From FEN-1219 sp964503125 (GTDB lineage Bacteria; Pseudomonadota; Gammaproteobacteria; Steroidobacterales; Rariloculaceae), in contig CAZCZE010000049.1 in the NCBI GenBank assembly GCA_964503125.1, positions 186,001-250,000 of the forward strand: a stretch of DNA of 64,000 nt, in the 5' to 3' direction. A program made the translations under genes and the position numbers. Positions 25,439 through 32,720 of this stretch are shown one piece after another (position 1 is the stretch's first letter; every line of letters starts with the position of its first letter). Under the pieces are notes generated by a model. That model was not told where the DNA came from and ran no database searches. It saw nothing but the letters and a program-made list of their open reading frames with translations.

Positions 25439-26314
25439 ATGGCATCACCGGGTTCCTGTCTCTGCGGCGCGGTCACCTTCGAGATCGCGCCGCCGTACCG
25501 CTGGTTCGCACATTGCCACTGCTCACTGTGCCGCAAGCAGCACGGCACGCTGTTCGGCACCGGGCTCGGCGTCGCCGCCGAGCGGTTCCGTTGGCTCACG
25601 GGCGAGCACGCTATCGTTCATTACCGCGCGACGGCGGCGTTCGAGCGCCCGTTTTGCGGGCTGTGCGGCTCGGCCGTGCCGGCGCTGTCGCACGAGCCGG
25701 GCACCTGGCACGTGCCCGCGGGGCTCGTCGCCGGCGACCTCGGAGCTCGGCCGCGCAGCCATATCTTCGTGGCGTCGAAGTCGCCGCTGTACACCATCGC
25801 CGACGCGTTGCCGCAATACGCGGCGTACCCGCCCGGTGTCGATCTGCCCGCCGCCGAGTTGCCGAAGACAGCGCCGGCGACGAACGGCGTGTGCGGTAGC
25901 TGTCTCTGCGGGGCCGTCGCGTTCGAGGCCGCGGCGACACCGCGCTCTGTCGTGAACTGCTACTGCTCGCTGTGCCGACGGCGCAGCGGCGCGGGGTTCG
26001 CGAGCACGCTGTTCGCCGCTGCCGATGCGTTTCGTTGGCGGCGGGGCCAACAGCGCGTGCGCCGCTACTCCCTGCCCGCCCCGCGGACCTACGCGGCGGA
26101 TTTCTGCGCGGCTTGCGGTAGCCCCGTGCCGCTCGCCATGACGGGCTCGCCGCTCGCGCTGTTGCCCGCGGGCGCGATCGACTCGCCGCTGCCGAAGTTG
26201 CCGGCCGTGCACCTGTACGTCGACTCGAAGGCGCCTTGGTGCGAGATCGGCGACGCGGGCCCGCAGTTCGCCGAGCTGCCGCCGCTCGAGCGGTTCACGG
26301 AGCTCGTTCGGTAG
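25439..26314 (+). CDS. Tandem double-GFA domain protein
   Basis: 291 residues made of two copies of the GFA (glutathione-dependent formaldehyde-activating enzyme-like) zinc domain, usually a single domain of about 130-150 residues. Copy 1 has GSCLCGAVTFEI, CHCSLCRKQHG and CGLCGSAVP. Copy 2 has GSCLCGAVAFEA, CYCSLCRRRSGAGF and CAACGSPVP. All the Cys ligand sets are present in both halves. The two halves are clearly homologous, so the gene arose by internal duplication and fusion. The reaction is unknown; GFA-like proteins are not all formaldehyde enzymes. Confidence 0.88.
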   Translation: MASPGSCLCGAVTFEIAPPYRWFAHCHCSLCRKQHGTLFGTGLGVAAERFRWLTGEHAIVHYRATAAFERPFCGLCGSAVPALSHEPGTWHVPAGLVAGDLGARPRSHIFVASKSPLYTIADALPQYAAYPPGVDLPAAELPKTAPATNGVCGSCLCGAVAFEAAATPRSVVNCYCSLCRRRSGAGFASTLFAAADAFRWRRGQQRVRRYSLPAPRTYAADFCAACGSPVPLAMTGSPLALLPAGAIDSPLPKLPAVHLYVDSKAPWCEIGDAGPQFAELPPLERFTELVR

Positions 26315-27104
26315 GCGGCTGCTCTCGCAGCAACTGCTCGAAACGCGCCAGGTCCTCGTTGCTCTCGATGCACTCGTATTCGCGAATCCGCTCGCCGGGG
26401 CGCAGCCGGAACGTCTCCCGGATCGTCCACGGTCTTGAGAGCACGGCCGGATCCTCCATCGTGGCTTCGTAGCGGATCGTGTCGTAAGAATCGCGCGTGT
26501 AGCGCTCCGTGACGCGCAGATCCTCGGTATGGATGCTGCCGACGCCCGTGAGCCAGGTCTTGTCGTTGAACCAGCGAACGTCGACGACGAGGGTATCGCC
26601 ATCCCAGCGCCCGACCGACTCTCCGAGATAAGAAGGCTCGGCGTCCTCGGGATGCGGGCGGCCGTCCGTCGGGACGATGCGAAACGCGTGATGGATCTCG
26701 TACAGCATGATGACGCGGTCCGGAAGCTGCACGATCTCGAACGGCAACGGGCGGAACTTGATGCGCGGCACGCCCGTGAGCAAGCAGCGCGCCATCGGGT
26801 CGTCGATGCCGCGGCGCGCGAGGAAATACTGCCGCTGCGCCTCGGCTTCGGGGTTGAAGGGCGGCACCTCGTTCGTGTTGCCCGGCGGGCGGCCTGCCGC
26901 CGCATCGGCCGCGCGCGCCGCGGCGAGCGCTTCCTCGCCCTCGAACAGGAGCAGCGCGCCCGTCGCGACCCAGATTCCCGACATGTCCGGCTTGCCGTCG
27001 GCGGTACGCGGCGCCGCGCGCTCGGTCGATGGTTGTGCGGCGAGCGGCGCGGCCAGCACGAGCGCGGCGGCCGCCGCGAGCGCCAAACGCAGCGCGTGCG
27101 CCAT
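26295..27104 (-). CDS. Secreted 'PDMSGIW' family protein (copy 2)
   Basis: 269 residues from ATG 27104, which overlaps the TGA of the upstream DUF6152 gene by one base. A signal peptide (LALAAAAALVLAAPLAA) is followed by TADGKPDMSGIWVAT. The conserved core follows: 'GVPRIKFRPLPFEIVQLPD', 'HHAFRIVPTDGRPHPEDAEPSYLGESVGRWDGDTLVVDV' and 'IHTEDLRVTERYTR'. It is a clear paralogue of the gene at 3735-4553, with the same DUF6152 partner. Function is unknown. The repeated pairing suggests the two proteins work together in the periplasm. Confidence 0.72.
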   Translation of the reverse strand: MAHALRLALAAAAALVLAAPLAAQPSTERAAPRTADGKPDMSGIWVATGALLLFEGEEALAAARAADAAAGRPPGNTNEVPPFNPEAEAQRQYFLARRGIDDPMARCLLTGVPRIKFRPLPFEIVQLPDRVIMLYEIHHAFRIVPTDGRPHPEDAEPSYLGESVGRWDGDTLVVDVRWFNDKTWLTGVGSIHTEDLRVTERYTRDSYDTIRYEATMEDPAVLSRPWTIRETFRLRPGERIREYECIESNEDLARFEQLLREQPPTERAP

Positions 27105-27505
27105 CAGCGACCTCCGGTGCCCGCCGGTGGGCCGCCCGCGAGCCTGCGGCCGTCCGCGAGCGTGACCCAACGCACCGCGCCCAAGTTCGGCTCGGTGCGC
27201 GCGACCCAACCCTCGACGGTCACGGCGGCGCCCGGCGTGAGCGTCACGTCGCGCCGCCAGCCTTGCCGCACGAGCATGTTGGGCGGGTAGCCTTCGAAGC
27301 GCCAACGCGTAACGGCTCCACCCTGTCCTTTCACGTCGATCGAGAAGTGGATATGCGGATTCATCCACTCGACGCTGACGACCTCGCCCGTCAGTTTGAC
27401 GAACTGCTCGCCGTCGAACACGGCCGCGAACGAGTGATGGGCGGCAGCCACACGAGCCACACCGCAACCCGCGACGATGACGAGCCAAACACAGAGCCGG
27501 CGCAT
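27104..27505 (-). CDS. DUF6152 family exported protein (copy 2)
   Basis: 133 residues from ATG 27505, preceded by GGGGAG. The signal peptide ends at VAAA and the mature protein begins HHSFAAVFD. It continues 'KLTGEVVSVEWMNPHIHFSIDVKG' and 'WRFEGYPPNMLVRQGW', matching copy 1 at 4566 in layout. Stop and start codons overlap (TGATG) with the downstream 'PDMSGIW' gene, so the two products are translationally coupled. Confidence 0.8.
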   Translation of the reverse strand: MRRLCVWLVIVAGCGVARVAAAHHSFAAVFDGEQFVKLTGEVVSVEWMNPHIHFSIDVKGQGGAVTRWRFEGYPPNMLVRQGWRRDVTLTPGAAVTVEGWVARTEPNLGAVRWVTLADGRRLAGGPPAGTGGR

Positions 27506-27602
27506 GAAGTCGCTCCCCAAGAAAGTCTCCGGGGATTATCCCCGCTGCACCTCCATCGCCTCAAGGAATATCGTCCATAACGGCGCAGCCATGGCCGTTC
27601 CG

Positions 27603-29213
27603 TCAGCTTGAGCCCCGCCGGATGAAGTCGGCGCCCTGCTCCGCGATCATGACCGTCGGCGCGTTGGTGTTGCCGGCGGTGATACGCGGCATGATCGATG
27701 CGTCGATGACGCGCAGCCCGGCGATGCCGTTGACGCGCAGGCGATCGTCGACGACGGCCTCGGCATCGGCGCCCATGCGACAGGTGCCGACGGGATGGAA
27801 GATCGTCGTGCCGAGATCGCGAGCCGCGCGCTCGAGCTCGGCTTCGGTCGCGACTGCGGGCCCCGGCTTCCACTCCTCGGGCTCGAAGCGCGCGAGCGCT
27901 TTGGCGGCCATGATGCGGCGTGTGTAGCGCAGGCCGGCCACGGCCACACGCAGGTCCTCCTCGGTCGCGAGGTAGTTCAACGTGATCGCGGGGTGCGCCG
28001 CAAAGTCGGCGCTCTTGATGCGCACGTGGCCGCGGCTCGTCGGCCGCAGGTTGCACACCGACGGGGTGATGGCGTCGAACGGGTGCAACGGCGCGCCGAA
28101 CTTGTCGAGCGACAGCGGCTGCACGTGCCACTCGATGTTGGCCGTGGGTTGCGCCGCGTCGCTCTTCGCGAACGCGCCGAGCTGCGACGGCGGCATGGTG
28201 AGCGGCCCGGTACGAAACGCCAAATACTCGAGCGCCATCGCCACGCGCCCGAGCCACGTGCGCGCGCGGCGATTGAGCGTGACGGTGTCGTGCACCTTAT
28301 ATATGGAGCGGATCTGCAAATGGTCGTGCAGGTTGGCGCCGACGCTTAAGTTGGCGTGCACGACGGTTAACCCATGCTCGCGCAGCACCGCCGGCGGCCC
28401 TACGCCCGATAGCTGCAATAGCTGCGGCGAGCCGATCGCCCCCGCGGCGAGCAGCACCTCGCGGCGCGCGCGCAGCGTCTCGCTGCCGTGGCCCGCGAAG
28501 CGCACCGCGACGCCGGTCGCGCGCCGCACGCCGTCGCGCGCCACGATGGTCACGCGCTCGACGTGCGCGTGCGTCCGCACCGTGAGATTGGGCCGCTTGC
28601 GCACCGGCCGAAGATACGCTTTGGTGGCGCTCCAACGCACGCCACGGCGCTGGTTCATCTGAAAATAGGCGTTGCCGAAGTTGTCGCCGCGATTGAACTC
28701 GGCGATCTTCGGAATGCCGCACTCGGCGGCGGCCTCGCGCCACGCGTCGAGGATCTCCCAGCTCACGCGCCGCTCCTCGACGCGCAGCTCGCCGCCGGCG
28801 CCGTGGAGGTCGTCGGCGCCGTGCTCGTAGTCCTCGGAGCGTTTGAAGATGGGCAGCACGTCGTCCCACGACCAACCCCGGAGTCCCTGCGCGGCCCAGT
28901 GGTCGTAGTCGGACTTCTGGCCGCGCATGTAGATCATCGCGTTGATCGACGAGCAGCCGCCGAGCACCTTGCCGCGCGCGTAGCCGATGCTGCGGCCGTT
29001 CAAGCCGGGATCGGGCTCGGTGACGTAGCACCAGTCGGTGCGCGGGTTGCCGATCGTGTAGAGATAGCCGACGGGAACGTCGATCCAGAAGTAGTCATCC
29101 TCGCCGCCCGCCTCGAGCAGCAGCACCGAGGTACCCGGGTCGGCCGACAGGCGGTTGGCGAGCACGCAGCCCGCGGTCCCGGCGCCGACGACGATGTAGT
29201 CGAACTCCTGCAC
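27603..29213 (-). CDS. GMC family FAD-dependent oxidoreductase
   Basis: 536 residues, start GTG 29213. Glucose-methanol-choline oxidoreductase: N-terminal Rossmann motif 'DYIVVGAGTAGCVLANRLS', 'GYARGKVLGGCSSINAMIYMRG', 'AGAIGSPQLLQLSGVGP', and the C-terminal 'IFHPVGTCRMGADAEAVVDDRLRVNGIAGLRVIDASIMP' with the active-site His. It most resembles choline/alcohol dehydrogenases of this family, but the substrate is unknown. A TAGAAT box lies 9 nt before the GTG on the minus strand (29223-29228), next to a 6-bp inverted repeat (29229-29244). Confidence 0.9.
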   Translation of the reverse strand: MQEFDYIVVGAGTAGCVLANRLSADPGTSVLLLEAGGEDDYFWIDVPVGYLYTIGNPRTDWCYVTEPDPGLNGRSIGYARGKVLGGCSSINAMIYMRGQKSDYDHWAAQGLRGWSWDDVLPIFKRSEDYEHGADDLHGAGGELRVEERRVSWEILDAWREAAAECGIPKIAEFNRGDNFGNAYFQMNQRRGVRWSATKAYLRPVRKRPNLTVRTHAHVERVTIVARDGVRRATGVAVRFAGHGSETLRARREVLLAAGAIGSPQLLQLSGVGPPAVLREHGLTVVHANLSVGANLHDHLQIRSIYKVHDTVTLNRRARTWLGRVAMALEYLAFRTGPLTMPPSQLGAFAKSDAAQPTANIEWHVQPLSLDKFGAPLHPFDAITPSVCNLRPTSRGHVRIKSADFAAHPAITLNYLATEEDLRVAVAGLRYTRRIMAAKALARFEPEEWKPGPAVATEAELERAARDLGTTIFHPVGTCRMGADAEAVVDDRLRVNGIAGLRVIDASIMPRITAGNTNAPTVMIAEQGADFIRRGSS

Positions 29214-29294
29214 TGCGGCCGCATTCTAACGGCAATCGCCGTTGAGGCCGCGAGGTAAGCGCGCTAGATTGGCCGGACGGCCGGAGAACCGCAC

Positions 29295-29942
29295 ATGTCA
29301 GCGCTTTACGAAGAGAGCCACCGCGAGCTGCAACGCCGTTTCGATACGGAGCGGCTGGCCGATCGCATCGAGCAGCGGTTGTTCCGCACGGCATTGACGG
29401 ACGAGGACCGGGCGTTCATCGAGCGGCTCGATTTGTTTTTTCTGGCGACGGTCAACTCCCGCGGCGAGCCGAGCTGCTCGTACAAGGGGGGCGACCCCGG
29501 CTTCGTGCGCGCGCTCGATTCCAAGACCTTGGCGTTCCCGTGCTACGACGGCAACGGCATGTACCTATCGATGGGCAACGTCGCTGCGAATCGCAACGTC
29601 GGCCTGCTGTTCATCGATCTCTGCTCGCCGAAACGGCTGCGAGTGAACGGCACGGCGCGCATCGAGCGGCCCGAGGTCGTCACGCCGTGCTTCGCCGAGG
29701 CACAATTCGTCGTCGTCGTGGACGTGCGCGAGGTGTTTCCGAACTGCCCGCGGTACATCCATAAATTTGCGCTCGTCGAGCGCTCGAAGTTCGTGCCCCA
29801 CGAAGGCGTCACCACGCCGATCCCGGGCTGGAAGCAGATGGACTGGGCGCGCGACGTTTTACCTCACAATGACCCAGCAACGCGGGCAGGGATGCCCGCG
29901 GTAGAGCAATGCATGGAGCAATTGACGAGGAGCGAGTCATGA
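29295..29942 (+). CDS. Pyridoxamine 5'-phosphate oxidase-like flavoprotein
   Basis: 215 residues. The split-barrel FMN-binding fold is visible: 'FIERLDLFFLATVNSRGEPSCSYKGGDPGFV', 'DGNGMYLSMGNVAANRNVGLLFIDL', 'RLRVNGTARIE' and the C-terminal 'CPRYIHKF'. These belong to the PNPOx-like group whose members use FMN or F420 for unknown substrates rather than making pyridoxal phosphate. The last 4 bases overlap the start of the DUF3014 gene (ATGA), so the two are in one operon. Confidence 0.82.
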   Translation: MSALYEESHRELQRRFDTERLADRIEQRLFRTALTDEDRAFIERLDLFFLATVNSRGEPSCSYKGGDPGFVRALDSKTLAFPCYDGNGMYLSMGNVAANRNVGLLFIDLCSPKRLRVNGTARIERPEVVTPCFAEAQFVVVVDVREVFPNCPRYIHKFALVERSKFVPHEGVTTPIPGWKQMDWARDVLPHNDPATRAGMPAVEQCMEQLTRSES

Positions 29943-30718
29943 GCGAACGCAAGGATTGGTTCTTGCCCGTGAGCATCGGCGCGGGCCTGCTCGTCGCCGG
30001 CGGCATTGGGCTCTATTTCCTGCGCGACGGAGAGCCGGCGCCCGAGCCGGTCGTCGAGACTCCGCAACCCGTGGCCGATACTGTCGCACCCGAGCCCGTG
30101 CCCGTGGCGCCGCCGGCACCGCTACCGCGCGCGCTGCCGCTGCCGCCGCTCGACGACAGCGACGTCGACGTGCTCGGCGGCTTGACCGAGCTCGTCGGCC
30201 AACAGTCCGCGATGCAGTACCTCGTGCCCGAGCGCATCGTGCGCAACATCGTCGTGACGATCGACAACGTGCCGCGCCAGCAGATGACTCTGAACCAACG
30301 GCCGATCAAACCGACGCAGGGCGTTCTCGTCACGGCGGGGGCCGAAGACACCCTCGTGCTCGCACCCGCGAACTACGCGCGTTACGAGCCGTTCGTGGCG
30401 GTCGCACGCGCGGTCGATGCGAAGACGCTCGTCGCGCTTTATCGGGGACTGCAGCCGTTGTTCCAGCAAGCTTACGAGGAGCTCGGCCACCCGAACGCCT
30501 CGTTCAACGACCGGCTCGTCGAGGTCATCGAGCATCTGCTCGCGACGCCGAACGCGCCCGGCGAGATTCGCTTGGTGCAGCCGAGCGTGTACTACAAGTA
30601 CGCCGACGAGCGGCTCGAGAAGCTGTCGGCGGGGCAGAAGCTCTTGATCCGCATGGGCCCCACGAATGCCGCGGCCATCAAGGCCAAGCTGCGCGACATC
30701 CAGGCCGAGCTGCTGTAG
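29939..30718 (+). CDS. DUF3014 domain inner-membrane protein
   Basis: 259 residues from ATG 29939. An N-terminal membrane helix (VSIGAGLLVAGGIGLYFL), a Pro/Ala/Glu-rich linker (about residues 32-70), then the DUF3014 domain: 'PPLDDSDVDVLGGLTELVG', 'LVPERIVRNIVVTIDNVPR', 'YARYEPFVAVARAVD' and 'KAKLRDIQAELL'. It is probably anchored in the inner membrane facing the periplasm. Function of the family is unknown. Translation is coupled to the PNPOx-like gene by an ATGA overlap. Confidence 0.85.
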   Translation: MSERKDWFLPVSIGAGLLVAGGIGLYFLRDGEPAPEPVVETPQPVADTVAPEPVPVAPPAPLPRALPLPPLDDSDVDVLGGLTELVGQQSAMQYLVPERIVRNIVVTIDNVPRQQMTLNQRPIKPTQGVLVTAGAEDTLVLAPANYARYEPFVAVARAVDAKTLVALYRGLQPLFQQAYEELGHPNASFNDRLVEVIEHLLATPNAPGEIRLVQPSVYYKYADERLEKLSAGQKLLIRMGPTNAAAIKAKLRDIQAELL

Positions 30719-30724
30719 CGCGAG

Positions 30725-31414
30725 CTATTCGATCGCGAGCAGTTCGACCTCGAACGCGAGCGCGGCGCCGCCCGGGATCGACCCCGAGCCTTGGTCGCCA
30801 TACGCCGTGTCCGCCGGGCAGACGAGCTTCGCTTTGCCGCCGACTTTGATTTTCTGGACGCCCTCGGTCCAGCAGGGGATCACGCCGCTGAGCGGGAACG
30901 AGATCGGCTCGCCGCGGTCCACGGAGCTGTCGAACACGCTGCCGTCGCGCAGCGTGCCGTGATAGTGCACTCTGACGGTGCTCTCGGCCGTCGGATTGGC
31001 GCCCGTGCCCTCGGTCATCGAGACGAACACGACACCCGCCGCGCTGCGCTCGGCCCCCGGCTGCGCCGCCTGTTCCACTAGCCACGCTTCGGCCGCTGCT
31101 TTCTCGGCGCCTGCGGCCGCCAACATGCGCTCTTGCGCGAGCATCTGGAGCCGCGGGCCGTACGTCTCGAGGTCGACCTTGGGGTCGTTGCCGAGCACGG
31201 CGTCGCGAATGCCGTCCGCGACGAGCGTGACCTCGGCGTCGGTGAGCTTGAACTCCTGGACGTTGCCGCCGATCGCGAGACCGAGCGCATAGAGCGTCTT
31301 GGCCTCGTCGGTCTCAAGCGCGTCCACAGCGGCAGTCGTGGTCGAAGGAGCGCTCGAGTCGGAACCCGAGCACGCGGCCAGCGCAAGCGCCGCCAACGGG
31401 GCATAACGCATCAT
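30725..31414 (-). CDS. FKBP-type peptidyl-prolyl isomerase lipoprotein
   Basis: 229 residues. Start ATG 31414 has GGAG upstream and opens a lipoprotein signal (LAALALAAC, Cys about 15). An N-terminal helical dimerisation part ('KTLYALGLAIGGNVQEFKLT') is followed by an FKBP domain: 'VRVHYHGTLRDGSVFDSSVDRGEPISFPLSGVIPCWTEGVQKIKVGGKAKLVCPADTAYGD' and 'IPGGAALAFEVELL'. This is the FkpA/Mip arrangement, a periplasmic or outer-membrane folding catalyst. It is convergent with the DUF3014 gene. Confidence 0.9.
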   Translation of the reverse strand: MMRYAPLAALALAACSGSDSSAPSTTTAAVDALETDEAKTLYALGLAIGGNVQEFKLTDAEVTLVADGIRDAVLGNDPKVDLETYGPRLQMLAQERMLAAAGAEKAAAEAWLVEQAAQPGAERSAAGVVFVSMTEGTGANPTAESTVRVHYHGTLRDGSVFDSSVDRGEPISFPLSGVIPCWTEGVQKIKVGGKAKLVCPADTAYGDQGSGSIPGGAALAFEVELLAIE

Positions 31415-31497
31415 GGGAATCTCCGGGCGCCCAGAAATGGGCACGAAAGGTCGGCACGCTAGCTGAAACGGCGCGATATTGCCAATCGCGCTGGGAG

Positions 31498-32526
31498 CTA
31501 CTCGAAGCGCAAGAAGCCCAACTTGTTGCCGTTGCCGTCGGCGTACCAGAGCCGGTCGGCGAGGCGCCGCGGCGGCTGGCGGTCGCTGCCGGCCGTGAGG
31601 CCGACGCCGCGCGCGCGCGCCGGCAGCGGGAATTCCGTGATGACGCCGTCGGGCGTCACGCGGCCGAGCGAGGCGCCTTTCGTGTACCAGACGTTGCGGT
31701 CCGGCCCGACCGCAATGTTGGTCGGCGACCCCGTCGGGCTCGGAATCGCGAACTCCGTGATCTCGCCGCGCATCGTGATGCGCCCGACACGGTTGCCGGC
31801 CACGACGCGCCCGTCGATCGTGCCGTTGAGCTCGACGAACCACATGTTGCCGTCCGCTCCGGCCGTGATGTCGCCGGGTCCAGAATTCGGGCGCGGCAAC
31901 GGAAACTCGGTGATTGCGCCCGCCATCGTGATGCGGCCGATCTTGTTCGCGTGGAACTCCGAGAACCAAATGCTGCCGTCGGGACCGGCCGCGAGCGCGC
32001 GCGGACCGCTGGCGGGCGTCGGAATGGCGAACTCCGTGATCGTGCCGTCGGGCGTGATTCGCCCGATCTTGCCCGCGGCGAACATTCCGAACCAAATGTT
32101 GCCGTCGGCGCCGAGCGCGATCGCGCGCGGCTGGCTGTCCGGCGACGGAATGCGAAACTCCGTGATCTCGCCGCTCGGCGTGATGCGCGCCATCCGGCTC
32201 GAGAGATGCTCCGAGAACCACATGTTGCCGTCGGCCCCGAGCGCGATGATGCGGGGCGCGCTCTCCGCGGTCGGCACGTCGAACTCCGTGAGGCCGCTGC
32301 CGTCGGGGTTCATGCGCCCGATGCGGTTGCCGTTGCTCTCGGTGAACCACACGGTGCCGTCGGCCGCGAGCGCGATGGTCGTCGGGCCGCTCGCCGCCTG
32401 CGGCAACGCGAACTCGACGACAGCGCCCGTCGCTTCCAGACGCTCGTCGGACGCGAGCCAACGTTGCTGCCCCGACGCACAGCCTGCGACGATCAAACCG
32501 GCCACGATGGTCCCCTGTCTTTGCAT
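31498..32526 (-). CDS. Vgb-like seven-bladed beta-propeller lipoprotein
   Basis: 342 residues from ATG 32526. A lipoprotein signal (GLIVAGC, Cys about 16) precedes at least six near-regular blades of about 42 residues. Each has 'DGNxWFxExxxxKIGRITPDGxITEFxIPxPxSxPRxIAxG'. This is the layout of virginiamycin B lyase-like and streptogramin lyase-like propellers. Most homologues are not antibiotic lyases, so a resistance role should not be assumed. It is divergent from the DUF5916 gene. Confidence 0.82.
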   Translation of the reverse strand: MQRQGTIVAGLIVAGCASGQQRWLASDERLEATGAVVEFALPQAASGPTTIALAADGTVWFTESNGNRIGRMNPDGSGLTEFDVPTAESAPRIIALGADGNMWFSEHLSSRMARITPSGEITEFRIPSPDSQPRAIALGADGNIWFGMFAAGKIGRITPDGTITEFAIPTPASGPRALAAGPDGSIWFSEFHANKIGRITMAGAITEFPLPRPNSGPGDITAGADGNMWFVELNGTIDGRVVAGNRVGRITMRGEITEFAIPSPTGSPTNIAVGPDRNVWYTKGASLGRVTPDGVITEFPLPARARGVGLTAGSDRQPPRRLADRLWYADGNGNKLGFLRFE

Positions 32527-32639
32527 GAGTCCGATCCCCGACGGCAATGGCTCATGGTAACGAGGAGCGGGGAGCCGAACCAGGCGCACCGGCTGCCAAG
32601 CCGCGACACTTCTTCGGAATCGCGCCGACAGTGCGATGC

Positions 32640-32670
32640 TATAGTGCGCCGCCTTTGGCGCTGGCGGCGC
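32640..32670 (+). promoter_or_regulatory. -10 box with overlapping hairpin before the DUF5916 gene
   Basis: TATAGT (32640-32645) is followed at once by GCGCCGCC (32646-32653), a 9-bp loop and GGCGGCGC (32662-32669 or one base later), an 8-bp inverted repeat. The expected transcription start is inside the repeat, so it may be an operator or a 5' RNA hairpin. Confidence 0.4.
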
Positions 32671-32720
32671 AAAGAACGAGACCGAAGCCGGCCTACGAGA
32701 ACTCGACAGGAAGCGGTCGC

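Noticed and set aside
25391..25440. tRNA-like 3' end on the minus strand (GGGTTCGATTC followed by a C-rich stretch).
   Set aside because: Only the T-loop phrase fits. The T-stem has mismatches, the acceptor stem does not pair and no anticodon arm can be drawn.
31498..32526. Beta-propeller lipoprotein as a streptogramin resistance lyase.
   Set aside because: Only the generic propeller repeat is visible; the family is dominated by proteins of other or unknown function and this one is a lipoprotein.
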